From: Ailanthus altissimus | Lineage: Eukaryota; Streptophyta; Magnoliopsida; Sapindales; Simaroubaceae | DNA length: 64,000 nucleotides | Reading direction: 5' to 3' | NCBI GenBank assembly: GCA_946807835.1 | Contig: OX327694.1 | Location: 9,126,001 to 9,190,000 of the forward strand | Shown: positions 1-9,686 of the stretch, in pieces | How the letters are laid out: the number at the start of each line of letters is the position of its first letter | How positions within the stretch are numbered: position 1 is the stretch's first letter | Position numbers and translations under genes: made by a program | The notes under the pieces: model-generated | Told to the model about the DNA's origin: nothing | What the model saw: the letters and a program-made list of their open reading frames with translations, nothing else | Database searches by the model: none

Positions 1-1195
1 AGAGATGCAGAGGCTATAAATAGCTTTAGAGATGCTGTCAACCACTGTGATTTGCAGGATATGGGGTGAAGTGGCACTCCCTTCATATGGTCCAATAAAA
101 GAAGTGGCCACTACTTGGTAGAGGAAAGGATTGGTAGATTTATGTGTACTAAGGAATAGAGCAAATTGTATGGCCGATACATTTTATCATTTGGTAGCCA
201 CAGCTTCAAACCATTGTCTAGTATTGATGGAAGCAATGGAATTGCAAAAATGGCTCAGGAAACCCTAGAATTTACCTTATAGATTTCACTTTGAAGATGT
301 ATGGAATACTCATTAGGACTGCAAGAAAGTGGTTAAAGAATGCTGATGAACTACTAAAAGAGATGAGCCAGGGATTTTAGGCAATATTTTGGCGAAAGTG
401 GAAAGAGTTAAATCAGGTCTCAGTAGATGGGGCAGAGCAGTATTTGGTGGAAGACAAAGAAAGTTGGAACAACTAAAGGCAAAACTTTATCACAGTGAAA
501 CTAAAGGCAAACAGTATATGAATCCAATGGAGATCGAAAAATAAATAGACAATCTTCTAATGGAAGAGGAAATATATTGGAAGCAGAGATCAAGGGCAGC
601 ATGGCTTAAAGAAGAGGACAGGAATACCAAGCTTTTTCATGCTATAGCCTCCTGTAGGAGAAGAAAGAATAAAATTAGAGGAATACTAAAAGCAAATGGA
701 CAATGGACAGAGGATAAATGGGATCTTGAGCAGATCATCTGCGGGTATTTCTCAGATCTTTTCTCTTCTACAAGGCCTACAAGGGAACAAATCATAGAGG
801 CTATTCAAGGGATTGAAGCTAAAGTATCTAATGACATGAATACAGAGTTATGTAATGCTTTCATAAGAGAAGAAGTGTGCGATCTGGCAAACTCACCCAG
901 CTAGGGCACCAGGCCCTGACGGTCTTTCTGCTGGTTTTTATCAGTCCCAATGGAAAACTGTGGTAGACGACACCATCAATACATGCCTGCATATCCTTAA
1001 CCACCAAGGTGATATCTCCACTATAAACCAAACACTCATTGCTTTAATCTCGAAAAAGAAAAACCCACAACAACCTTGTGATTATAGACCAATTAGCTTG
1101 TGTAATGTGATTTATAGATTCATTGCCAAAACCATTGCTAATAGGCTTAAACTTGTATTGGATAATGTCATAGCACCTAATCAGTGTGTCGCATG
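1..1195 (+). mobile_element. L1-type LINE fragment (ORF2 endonuclease end to RT start)
   Basis: The first 560 bases decode, with several stops, to the end of an AP-like endonuclease (GTPFIWSNKRSG, then LVEERIGRF and KLYGRYILSF). The linker follows (RAAWLKEEDRNTKLFHA), then the start of the reverse transcriptase (APGPDGLSAGFYQ, ALISKKKN, DYRPISLCN). This order is the standard ORF2 order of plant LINEs, which copy themselves by target-primed reverse transcription. The copy is cut by the window edge on the left. It stops abruptly near 1195, before the RT catalytic palm, so it is not mobile. It abuts the 5' side of the RLP pseudogene. No poly(A) tail or target duplication is visible at the right end, so deletion or rearrangement is likely. 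Confidence 0.85.
560..1195 (+). pseudogene. LINE ORF2 linker and N-terminal reverse transcriptase remnant
   Basis: A 114-codon frame (560-904) carries the conserved pre-RT linker of plant non-LTR elements. A frameshift near 885-895 moves the continuation into another frame, where THPARAPGPDG and later YRPISLCNVIYRFIAKTIAN are readable to about 1195. The catalytic YADD-type motif, thumb and 3' UTR are absent. Stops upstream of 560 and this frameshift show an old, dead copy. Assignment to the LINE RT family is secure; the clade was not resolved. Confidence 0.85.
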
Positions 1196-1265
1196 AACAA
1201 TACTCGTTCTTTTTTATTTCCGTTTTGCTTCTCTTTTGTATACCCAATGCGTACTTGACTTCATA

Positions 1266-4166
1266 ATGACTCTACTTTTGGTATTCATCTCAATTTTTAC
1301 TCATACAAGATTGTTGAATCACCAATTTCTAACACTATTCAATTCAGAAGTTGCAAAAGCTAACATAAAGTGCACAGAAAAGGAGAGACAAGCTCTGCTT
1401 ATGTTCAAAGAAGGTTTAGTGGATGATTGTGGCTATCTCTCTTCATGGGGGAATGATGAAAGAAGAAAAGATTGCTGCAAATGGAGAGGTGTTCAATGTA
1501 GTAAAAGAACCGGTCATGTAATCATGCTCAATCTTAAATACAAAGTTGATCCCGTATGTCCTAACCGACGTTTGAGAGGTAACATCAGTTCTTCATTACT
1601 TGAATTGCAGCACTTAAATTATTTAGACCTTAGTTCCAATGATTTTGTTGGAATTCAAATACCAGAGTTCATTGGCTCCTTCACCAAATTAAGATTCCTT
1701 GATCTCTCCCTTGCAAATTTCAGTGGTAGAATTCCTTATCAGCTTGGAAACCTCACAAATTTGCATTCTTTGATTATTGGATATAATAGCTTATATGTAA
1801 GCAAACTTGAATGGCTTTCTCATCTCAACAAACTAACACAATTTCATCTTGATTATATCAACCTTAGTGAAGCCACCGATTGGTTGCGAGTTATTAATGG
1901 GCTTCCTTCACTCACAGACTTATACTTAGCATGGTCTACTCTTCCAACAATCAATCATTCATCTCTTTCATCCATGAATTCTTCTAAATCTCTTGCACTC
2001 CTTGATCTTTCTTTCTGCGGTCTTTCAAATTCAGCATACCATTGGCTGTTTGCTATCAGTAGCAATCTTCTTGCTCTTCATCTATCCAGTAACCAGTTAC
2101 AAGGTCCTATTCCAGATTCAGTTTTCCAAAACATGGCTTCTCTTCAGCATCTTAACCTCTCTTCTAATCAAATTACTGCAATATCAAGGTCCTTTGGTCA
2201 TATGTGTGGATTGAAAACATTAAATCTCTTTTACAACAATCTCACTGGACAGCTTCCAGAGCTTTTCCGCAACTTGTCTGGTTGCTCCAGAATGACATTG
2301 GAGACCTTAAAGTTAGCTGGAAACAAGCTTACTGGGTCATTGCCTGATAACACAAACTTTTTAACCTTACAAGAATTGCATCTTTTGGACAACAAATTGG
2401 ATGGCTCTTTTCCAGAAAAATTTGGACAACCTTCATCTCTTGTCATATTGAATCTCGATGGCAATCAACTTTGGGGGTCATTACCTGATCTTTCAGTCTT
2501 TCCATTTCTCACGCGTCTAGATGTCAGTGACAACCGATTAAATGGAACAGTGAGTGAAGGTCTTGGACAGCTTTTGAAGTTGGAATTTTTGGATCTCTTT
2601 GGAAATTCTTTGGAAGGTATGATCACTGAAACTCACCTGTCAAATCTCTCCTAATTGAAGTATATGGACTTTTCTTTTAACTCTCTAGTTCTCAATTTCA
2701 GTTCCGGTTGGTTTCCTCCTTTCCAACTTGAGTACATAGGTTTGCTGAGTTGTAAATTGGGACCTCATTTTCCAAAATGGCTCCTAAGTCAAAAGAATTA
2801 CTATTATCTTGATATCTCTAATGCTGGAATTTCAGATATTGTCCCCACTTGGTTCTGGGACCTCTCTCCCAATCTATATTATTTAAACCTGTCACAACTA
2901 TTTGAAAGGCTTGGTGCCAGATTTATCATTGAAGTATGCCGGATATCCTGGAATTGATCTCAGCTCCAATGATTTTGAAGGTTTACTACCACTAGTTCCT
3001 TCCAATATAACGTCACTAAATCTCTCCAAAAATAAGTTTTCGGGGCCAATTTCTTCCTTGTGTTCAATTTCTGGTGAGTATCTTAGCTATCTTGACCTAT
3101 CGGATAATTTACCATCAGGAGAGTTCCCTGATTGTTGGCTGCAGTGGCCAACTTTAGCTGTTTTAAATTTAGCAAACAATAATTTTTCTGGAGAAGTTCC
3201 AGACTTGGTGGGTTCTGAATGCTCAATGGAATCATTCAGTTTGCGCAATAACAGCTTCATAGGAGAGCTTCCTCGTTCATTGAAGAAGTGCAGCGAGCTA
3301 AAAATGATTGACGTGGGAGACAATAGATTTTCTGGGACAATACCAGCCTGGATAGGGGATAGCCTATCAAATTTGGCAATTATTAGTCTGCGGTCAAACC
3401 AGTTCCACGGAAGCATGCCCCTAAATATCTGTCAACTATCAAAGATCCAACTACTGGACTTTTCACTGAACAATATTTCAGGAACCACGCCAAAGTGTCT
3501 CAACAATCTTAGTGCAATGGTTGAAAAAGGGAGTCCAAGCGCTACCATTACACATATATACTTTTATTACTGTAGTGCCACCCAGGATGGTTTTGTAGCC
3601 AAATACGATGACATAGCAATAATATCATGGAAAGGAACAGATCAAGAGTACAAACGAACATTGGGACTTGTAAAGAGTATTGATCTTTCAAGCAACAACT
3701 TACATGGAGAAATTCCTGAAGAAATCACAAGTCTTGGAGGATTAATATCCTTGAACTTGTCAAGAAATGCTTTAACTGGACCATTCCCCTAAAAAATTGG
3801 TCAGTTAAGTTTGCTCGATTATCTTGACTTCTCAGAGAATCAGCTTACGGGTGAAATACCTAAAAGCTTTTCGCTGCTGAATTATCTTGGTGTATTAGAT
3901 TTGTCAAACAACAAATTGTCAGGAAACATTCCTCCAAGTACAAAACGTCTGGGATTTGATTCCGTTTCGTATGCAGGAAATCTTGAACTTTGTGGGTCTC
4001 CGCTTTCAAACAAGTGTTCAGAGGACGAACCAGCTTAAGCCCAGTGGTTACTGTGCAGCAGAACGAGGATGGGATCATAACTCCAGGATTTTATGTCAGC
4101 ATCGCGCTAGGTTTCATAGTAGGATTCTGGGGAGTTCTTGGCACTTTATTTTTCAACAGGTCATGA
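1266..4166 (+). pseudogene. LRR receptor-like protein pseudogene, EIX/RLP type (RLP-1)
   Basis: The ATG at 1266 opens a signal peptide (MTLLLVFISIF), chosen over the upstream TTG because it starts the hydrophobic stretch. Next come an LRRNT_2 cap (CTEKERQALLMFKEGL, then WGNDERRKDCCKWRGVQC), about 25-30 extracellular LRRs of the LxxLDLSxNxxxGxIP type, an island before the last repeats (SWKGTDQEY), a C-terminal cap (NLELCGSPLSNKC), an acidic linker and a transmembrane helix (GFYVSIALGFIVGFWGVLG), ending at TGA 4164-4166. There is no kinase domain, so this is an RLP, a family of cell-surface immune or developmental receptors that signal with adaptor kinases. It is broken by TAA at 2652-2654, a frameshift near 2900, TAA at 3790-3792, and a frameshift near 4035-4055. 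Both stops look like CAA-to-TAA changes. No introns are needed. Apart from these breaks it is close to full length. Confidence 0.92.
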
Positions 4167-4494
4167 AGGTAAGGCCTATTCAGTTTTTAGGCTGTAAAGA
4201 AGACGGGCTCTAAATCACAGTTTTATTGGATGTTCAGACATGGCTTAAAAGCTGAATGGCAACCATCTCTCTTTACCTCTTTGTTTTGGTTACTTGTTAA
4301 TCTCTTTCCTTCTTTGCTTGATCTAGGAAAGTTTCCTCTTGGCATGCCTTAGTTTTCCCAAGCTTTAAAAACATTGAATTCCGCACAACTATGGATATAT
4401 GACCAAGTGTAAGTTTTTCAATTTTCATTACTTTCGCCTTTCTTTTCTCTTGTTAGTTATCATTTCCTTTTTATTGCTAAAATTTGAATCTAAG
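4167..4494 (+). other. 3' flank of RLP-1, no gene seen
   Basis: AT-rich sequence following the RLP stop, probably the 3' UTR or former 3' intron region. It ends where the chromovirus LTR begins at 4495. I see no other coding or structural feature. Confidence 0.5.
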
Positions 4495-5019
4495 TGTCAC
4501 GGACTATTTTCGAATTGTGCGGTTTTAGATGCGTTGCGTGCTAAGCAGCTAAGAAAAATCACACAAAGAGAATAAAGAAAGGCACACCAAGTGTTTACAC
4601 GAATGCTCTCTTATATTGTTGAAGAGAATACAAAGCTATGAGATGAATTATACAAGTGAGGGTCTCTCCCTATTATAGTAGCAGCCCTATACAATCAATG
4701 GCTGAGATCTAAACAATCTAACGGTGTATATACAAGATGGATAAGTATGTTCTAGAATATTCCTAGATGTCATTCTATCTCTTATAGATGGATAAGTATG
4801 CTCTAGAATATTCCTAGATGCCATTCTATCTTAATTAGAGTTCTAATTAAGGTGAACTACTCTAATAAGTCATGGGCTTGGCCCGGTTCTTCACCCATGT
4901 CAGCGGGTCTTTTAGAAGCTCCGGCCCGCGATCCATTCCTGCAGCTTATATAACCTCTAGGAGGCTTTGTCGCGCACCAAGTGTTCAAGGAAATGCTTGA
5001 GAACACTTGGGGCGTGACA
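4495..5019 (-). repeat. Long 3'-side LTR of the chromodomain element
   Basis: Bounded by TGTCACGG at 4495 and GGCGTGACA ending at 5019, directly next to a polypurine tract. It contains a 51-bp tandem duplication (4735-4836). Near 4976-5010 an inverted pair, AAGTGTTC and GAACACTT, could form a hairpin. Its sequence is unrelated to the 116-bp LTR at the other end. Confidence 0.7.
4735..4836. repeat. 51-bp tandem duplication inside the LTR
   Basis: AGATGGATAAGTATG starts at 4735 and again at 4786. The two units differ at only a few positions. Confidence 0.9.
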
Positions 5020-5945
5020 TTCTCCCCCACCAAATTCATGCGATGCCCTCGTCGCATCTTCACTGGAAACTGCATACCTCGTTCATCAATCTGCCGTTGT
5101 ACGCTCTTGTATTTCCAGTGTGCTTCAATATCGGGTACCTCTTTCCACTTGACAAAGTACTCATGCCATGGAGGTTGATCTTTCCCCTGCGTCGTCCATC
5201 CGCTACAGATGAGCTTTGCTCCTTTGTCGACCCATGTGGAAATCCCTAAAGGTTCCTTGTTGTGTGGCTCAAATTCTGCACCTCCTGTACCTCCACGGTA
5301 CTGCTTCCAACAGCTTGCGGAATGCACTTGATGTAGCCACTGCTGCTGTCTCGAAGATAACCCTACCTTGTATGAGACATTGCCAACTCTTTTGGCAATA
5401 AACCTTGGCCCCTTGTCCCCACGATCAAGGCCCTTGTGAAGTGGGCGTGCTGACTTGCGTTGTGGTAGAAGTATCGTCTCCATCGTCAAGTCTCTCGCAC
5501 CATGCTTAACACGCCGCCGCTTGTCTTTGACCCATTCCTTATGCTGCACATCATGTGACGCCTTGGACTTTTGGATGACACCTGCATCCAACAACTCCTC
5601 GAGCTGCCCCTGCAACTCTCCCATCTCCAATGGAGGCGTCTGCACCATAGTTGAAAGTGTGATCTTCAGCTCTAACTTTTTCCCACGCTCGGTATCACCT
5701 TGATGTGGCTTCACCTGTGGTATATCAGTTGGAACGACCCCCTTATGCTCATCGAGCATTTTCGCAACCCTCATTGGTAACTTGGCCTTGCCCTTTGTCG
5801 CCTTATCATCCATCCCTCTCACTGTGGCTGGATGTACTTTTCCTTTGCGTCCAGTAACTCCCATAAGTTGAATGGCGGAAAGGATTTTAGTGTTGGCTTT
5901 TGGCTGAGATTGCTCACCCTTGGGCTTGTCTACCGTCGGTATCAT
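4857..5945 (-). pseudogene. Chromovirus pol remnant: RT start fused to integrase C-terminus and chromodomain
   Basis: This frame is the same as the gag-protease frame upstream, separated from it by one TGA (5957-5955). Residues 1-125 are the protease-RT linker, ending in the RT N-terminal signature LEELLDAGVIQKSKA. The sequence then jumps straight to the integrase C-terminal domain (VKDKRRR, then LHKGLDRGDKGP, NVSYKVGL) and a chromodomain-like stretch (YFVKWKEVPDIEAHW). The RT palm, RNase H and integrase catalytic core, normally over 2 kb, are missing without breaking the frame. The frame runs through the polypurine tract (LVGENVT) into the LTR and stops at 4857. Chromodomains of this group steer integration towards particular chromatin; whether this one folds is unknown. 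Confidence 0.8.
5020..5031 (-). other. Polypurine tract
   Basis: Reverse strand GGTGGGGGAGAA lies immediately before the LTR start TGTCACG. This is the expected second-strand priming site and fixes the 3' LTR boundary. Confidence 0.75.
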
Positions 5946-5954
5946 GTAAAGCCC

Positions 5955-7553
5955 TCATTGCATGATGCACACGTAGTCGTGTCGAGGAAGTGGCACTACG
6001 TCGTACTGCTTCAAGAACTCCTTACCTAACACCACATCGAAATCATCAAGAGGTACTACAAAGAAATTTACCTCGCCGCGCCATTTGCCCAGGTGAATAT
6101 CGACCCCTCGAACCACCCCATCCAGTGGCTTGGCCGCAGCGTTCACTGATTTGAGGAACCCCTCCTCTTTCTCTACATAAAGTCCCAAGCGCCTCGCCTC
6201 CGCACGCTTGATGAAATTGTGCGTCGCGCCCGTATCTATCAGCACTTGAGTCTTTATGCAGTTGATGTAGGCTTCAACATACATGAGCGCCTTTCCCGTT
6301 GGCGCGCTGGTATGCCGCTTGGCTTTCATTGTGTTGAGCAGCTGTAAACACCCCATTTGACCCTGCTCGCAAGCCTCATGCGCTGTAACCATGGCGTTGA
6401 TAGCCTTATTCTTCGGGCAGTCTTTGACCCAGTGATCCCCATCGCAAAGGAAGCAGCTTGTCTTCAGTCCATTCCCTCTATGGCTGTTGCGCTTCTGCTT
6501 TTCCCATTTGGGCGGCTTACTTCTTTCCTCCTCATCATCCAGAGGTTGAAATTCTTTGGCATCCCCACCTTTGCTATGATTGGGTCTCGAATGCTTGGAC
6601 TTTCCCGAATCACCCTTGCGGTAATCTATGAGCATTTCTGCTAATGTTAGAGCGTCAGATATTCTGGTCACCCTGCGCCGCTTCAGTTCATTGGACGCCC
6701 ATGTCTGCAACCCGTCCAGGAAATTAAACAGCAAGTCCTCCTTGCTCATGTTGGAAATCTGGAGCATTAACAGGGAGTACTCCTCGATGTACTCGCTGAT
6801 GGACTTGGTCTGTTTCAATTCCTTCAACCGCTTTCGAGCGTCGTGCGCCACATTCTCCGGATAGAACTGTCGCTTCAGCTCTCGTTGCAATTCTGCCCAG
6901 GTGTTGATTGTGCAGGTACCCTTGCGTATCTCTTCGCTTTTTCTGCGCCACCATAGAATTGCATGGTCGGAAAGATATAAGGTCGCGGTATTTACCTTGT
7001 CTTCATTCCGCACGCCCATGGTGTCGAAGTATCTTTCCATCTGCCAAAAGTAGTTATCCAGCTCCTTGGCATTCCGCTTGCCGCTGAACTCTTTTGGTTT
7101 AGGAGCCTCAACTCTTGGCGCCCCTTGAGCAGCAACAGACCCATTCGCCACTGCTCGCTTGCACAGTACTACGTCCTCTTTGACAGCGTCAAACCCTCTA
7201 CGCAGCTCCTCCACTTGGGCTTGAACTTTGTCAAAGTTTGCGTATACCTTCTCCTGAAAAGCCTTGATCCAGTCATGCTGCCGATCAGCGTAACTCTCGA
7301 TGGATGTGTTGATGAAGGAGTGCAGCTCGTCCCTTTGAGCGTCGAGTCCCGCCTCGATCTTCTCTACTTGCTGCTCTAACTCCCCAAGACGATCCGACGC
7401 CTTTCCAATAGCGCCACCGAGTATTTTCACCATGGTCCCGAACTCATGGCCTGGATCGACAGACTTGTTGCGAGGTCCACTGCCATGCCTCTTAGCTTTG
7501 GGATTCCGACCCCTCTCTTCAGTCAACTCCGATGGTACGCCGTCTTTCTCCAT
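5955..7553 (-). CDS. Gag-protease polyprotein of the chromodomain element
   Basis: A 532-residue frame with ATG at 7553, 11 bases past the primer-binding site. Residues about 40-110 form a coiled-coil-like region. Residues about 130-290 are the retrotransposon gag domain (PKEFSGKRNAKELDNYFW, AILWWRRK, WAELQRELKRQFYP, SISEYIEEYSLLM). A basic stretch follows, then a zinc knuckle CFLCDGDHWVKDC (CX2CX3HX4C) near residue 370, then an aspartic protease with active site VLIDTGATHNFI near residue 430 and the flap/C-terminal motif DVVLGKEFL. It ends CIMQ-stop, and the same frame continues downstream as pol, so the TGA is probably a mutation in a once-fused gag-pol. G+C is clearly above the surroundings. 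The intact length suggests a younger insertion than the neighbouring elements. Confidence 0.85.
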   Translation of the reverse strand: MEKDGVPSELTEERGRNPKAKRHGSGPRNKSVDPGHEFGTMVKILGGAIGKASDRLGELEQQVEKIEAGLDAQRDELHSFINTSIESYADRQHDWIKAFQEKVYANFDKVQAQVEELRRGFDAVKEDVVLCKRAVANGSVAAQGAPRVEAPKPKEFSGKRNAKELDNYFWQMERYFDTMGVRNEDKVNTATLYLSDHAILWWRRKSEEIRKGTCTINTWAELQRELKRQFYPENVAHDARKRLKELKQTKSISEYIEEYSLLMLQISNMSKEDLLFNFLDGLQTWASNELKRRRVTRISDALTLAEMLIDYRKGDSGKSKHSRPNHSKGGDAKEFQPLDDEEERSKPPKWEKQKRNSHRGNGLKTSCFLCDGDHWVKDCPKNKAINAMVTAHEACEQGQMGCLQLLNTMKAKRHTSAPTGKALMYVEAYINCIKTQVLIDTGATHNFIKRAEARRLGLYVEKEEGFLKSVNAAAKPLDGVVRGVDIHLGKWRGEVNFFVVPLDDFDVVLGKEFLKQYDVVPLPRHDYVCIMQ

Positions 7554-7563
7554 CTCTGAACCT

Positions 7564-7575
7564 GCTCTGATACCA
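7564..7575 (-). other. Primer-binding site, initiator tRNA-Met
   Basis: Reverse strand TGGTATCAGAGC matches the 3' end complement of plant initiator tRNA-Met. It lies three bases from the LTR end at 7579 and just upstream of the gag ATG. Confidence 0.9.
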
Positions 7576-7578
7576 ATT

Positions 7579-7694
7579 TGTCACGGGCCGGGCGCTTGTC
7601 ATTAACCCAAAAGACTAGCCTGTTAGGTAATGTTGCATACCCACCCTTATATACCCAAGACCCACCCAATTTCTATTCGATGTGGGACGTGACA
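7579..7694 (-). repeat. Short 5'-side LTR (116 bp)
   Basis: Runs from TGTCACGG at 7579 to GACGTGACA at 7694. On the reverse strand it carries a TATA-like GTATATAAGG about 40 bases in. It adjoins the primer-binding site, so it acts as the 5' LTR, yet it has no resemblance to the 525-bp LTR beyond the terminal seven bases. Confidence 0.75.
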
Positions 7695-7804
7695 CAAGGC
7701 ACAACCGAGTAATGTCAAATGCATAATCGTCCTATTAACACAAGCCTGACATTGTCATATTTGCCCAAATATAAGGATTGATGAATCTAGAAGTAAAAAT
7801 AATT

Positions 7805-8877
7805 GTAAAGAGGAAACCCTAATGCTGTAAGAAAAAAAGGAAAAGATTCTCCTAAGCACCGCCTCTCTCATTCCAGGCCGCCGAAGAGGGGGCAAAAGCC
7901 GCTCCTCTTCGTCTTCACCACCACCACATTTTAGCTCTTTAGGTTTCCTTGCCCCTTTTCTTTTTCTTTCCTTTTTTCTTTATAGTTTCTTACCCTTTCT
8001 TCCGGCTCTAGAGTTAGTTTCGGCCAGCTTCCATTCTCCCTTCGCTTTTTCAGTGGCTGCACTCGTCAACACCCCAACCTGGTCTAGAAGCTATGCCGCC
8101 GCCACGCTGTACCACAAGGCTGTTGCACCGATTGGCACCTCTAGCCGGCGCTCCTACAGGCGGCCAAATAGCTTTCCGAGTTCGGTGTTGTGCAACAGCC
8201 AATTTCTCCGGAGAGAAGCCCCTCCTCCGCCGATGCTCAACAGGATCTGGCCTGCATCATGCCTCTCTGCCGCTCTTCCTGGCGGCCATGCAGCTCGTTG
8301 TCTCCTTCAGCCATGGTGGTCAATCTGAGATAGTACCGGCTTGGGCTGCTGCCAACTCCGACGTGCCATCGACAAGCATTCTCCTTTTGCTCTGTCTCTC
8401 CCCTTTTGGCTCCGACTCATTGCTACTACCTGACCACCAAGCTCTGTCGTCGGCCACTTCACGGAGTTACTATTGCGGTTGTTGTTTGGATGTTAGATAC
8501 TGTAGTAGCTTGGGTTGAAAAATCTTTGATTATATTGTGGAGAGTTTTTTGTAATTTTAATAATACATTACATAACAATCCTTCTGTGCGAGGTAGTTTT
8601 TCTCTTTACGAGGTAGTCCTCCTCTTTATGAGGTTAAATCCTTTTTGTGTGAAAGTTGGTTTTTCTCATCCGTAACATGGGATAAATATCCCTCTGGGGA
8701 TTGGTCCATCAAGACTTGTTATATCTTCGTTTCTGGAGCAGTAGGTTCAGACGAGCTATGAAAGTTTTATTTAATTCTTGTAAAGTGTCCCGATAATTAT
8801 CTGATGTATATCAGTAGACCTACCATATGTAATATTGTAAAATTATTTATAATATTACATCTGAAATTTAAAAAAAA
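7805..8877 (+). mobile_element. Retroposed element with 14-bp target duplication and poly(A) end
   Basis: The 14-mer AAGTAAAAATAATT occurs at 7791-7804 and again at 8878-8891, directly after an A-run (8868-8879). Target duplication plus 3' A-tract is the signature of LINE-mediated insertion. The first 700 bases are rich in C and pyrimidine tracts, unlike the AT-rich surroundings. The last 350 are AT-rich with a degenerate threefold repeat (GAGGTAGT, GAGGTAGT, GAGGTTAA at 8590-8635). I see no RT. It may be an internally deleted LINE (5' UTR joined to 3' UTR) or a processed retrocopy of an unrecognised transcript. Confidence 0.7.
8093..8518 (+). CDS. Hypothetical 141-codon frame inside the retroposed element
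   Basis: ATG at 8093, 141 residues, rich in Ser, Leu, Pro, Ala and Arg, with no domain I recognise. An overlapping frame (8053-8328) is open as well, which is expected in G+C-rich sequence without selection. The frame ends where composition drops. It is more likely chance than a gene; it is listed because it is the only long frame in the element. Confidence 0.15.
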   Translation: MPPPRCTTRLLHRLAPLAGAPTGGQIAFRVRCCATANFSGEKPLLRRCSTGSGLHHASLPLFLAAMQLVVSFSHGGQSEIVPAWAAANSDVPSTSILLLLCLSPFGSDSLLLPDHQALSSATSRSYYCGCCLDVRYCSSLG

Positions 8878-8891
8878 AAGTAAAAATAATT

Positions 8892-9406
8892 TGGCGTGGC
8901 TAAAATATAGAAAAATACTTCAATCGAAAGATTTCAAACCGCTCTCCATATTCCCCCTCTCGCAGGACCATACGGTGGCTATTGTGTTTTTAACATTCTT
9001 TCTGATACTCGTTTAGGAATTTCATCAAACACCTGATGAACTATATAACTCAACACGTCCGAACATGTTTCAATATCTTGTTTTTTAAACGGTTTAAACT
9101 TAAATAATAAACATATAAAAGGAAGCTACGAATATGAAAACAAAAGTAAATCACACACAATAATAGAGAATTTGACATAATTCCCCAAAATGATCATGTC
9201 TGTGTGCTACTAATTTCACTAAACAAGCTAATAGAAATCTTGCAAGAACTAACCTCTCTCCTTATATTTTTTTTTCTCTCCAAATTTTGGATCTTCATCT
9301 TCTCGAACTTTTTCAACTATTCTTAATTTAGGGTTTACAATCTTCTCTAACTAGAGGACCTTGTGGGTGTAGTTGGTTCAATTGGAAAATTTTTTTAAGG
9401 TGATAT
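8892..9406. other. Non-coding; right part resembles RLP downstream flank
   Basis: AT-rich with no gene. From about 9290 (TCTTCATCTTCTC, then TTAGGGTTTAC, TTCAATTGG and AAAATTTTTTT) it resembles 51755-51875 downstream of RLP-2. It is therefore probably the displaced 3' flank of RLP-1, into which gypsy-1 inserted at 9407. Confidence 0.4.
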
Positions 9407-9653
9407 TGTAAAGACCAATTTTAATTTATAGAATATTTATTTGAGTTTTTTTTAAAGTTGTTTGAATAAACTATTTCTTAGGTGTTTCGATTCACTGTTT
9501 TAATTATTTGGATTTGTTTGATTTATTTTCATTACTTAAGATTTAGTTTTTGTTGGGTTAATTGGCTCTTGCTTATAAAGAGCTTCTGGATTACCGTAAT
9601 GAATTATCGTGACTTAATAAATCAAGTTTTATTTAGTCAATATTAGTGTTTCA
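9407..9653 (+). repeat. gypsy-1 5' LTR (about 247 bp)
   Basis: Starts TGTAAAGACC, where similarity to the RLP-2 downstream flank breaks off, and ends CA one base before the primer site. TTATAAAG near 9574 is a plausible TATA box. The start is inferred, since no second LTR remains for comparison. Confidence 0.5.
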
Positions 9654-9654
9654 T

Positions 9655-9666
9655 TGGTATTAGAGC
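9655..9666 (+). other. Primer-binding site, initiator tRNA-Met (one mismatch)
   Basis: TGGTATTAGAGC differs from the canonical TGGTATCAGAGC at one base and sits 20 bases before the gag ATG. Confidence 0.8.
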
Positions 9667-9686
9667 AGCGATCGGCACCATAGAAA

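Larger units (their letters stand above)
4495..7694 (-). mobile_element. Ty3/gypsy chromodomain element with deleted pol
   Basis: Reading the reverse strand: a short LTR (7694-7579), a primer-binding site for initiator tRNA-Met (7575-7564), gag-protease (7553-5955), a pol remnant with integrase C-terminus and chromodomain (5945 to about 5033), a polypurine tract (5031-5020) and a longer LTR (5019-4495). The order is that of Ty3/gypsy chromoviruses. RT, RNase H and the integrase core are deleted, so the copy is non-autonomous. The two LTRs share only their terminal TGTCACG/CGTGACA and differ in length (116 versus 525 bp). The flanking 5-mers (CTAAG left, CAAGG right) are not a clean target duplication. 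Either two elements recombined or one end belongs to a different insertion. Confidence 0.85.

Noticed and set aside
2231..2464. Reverse frames across RLP-1 (also 3087-3416 and 3860-4078)
   Set aside because: Shadows of the LRR coding strand; they carry complement-of-LRR composition and no own domain.
5832..7379. Forward frames over the chromovirus gag-pol
   Set aside because: Antisense shadows of the reverse-strand gag-protease frame, which has clear gag, zinc-knuckle and protease motifs.
7579..7694. Reading the 116-bp unit as a MITE because of TGTCACG/CGTGACA ends
   Set aside because: It adjoins a perfect initiator-tRNA primer site and has an internal TATA box, so LTR is the better reading.
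8053..8328. 91-codon frame overlapping the 141-codon one
   Set aside because: Two overlapping open frames in the same GC-rich retroposed stretch point to composition rather than selection.
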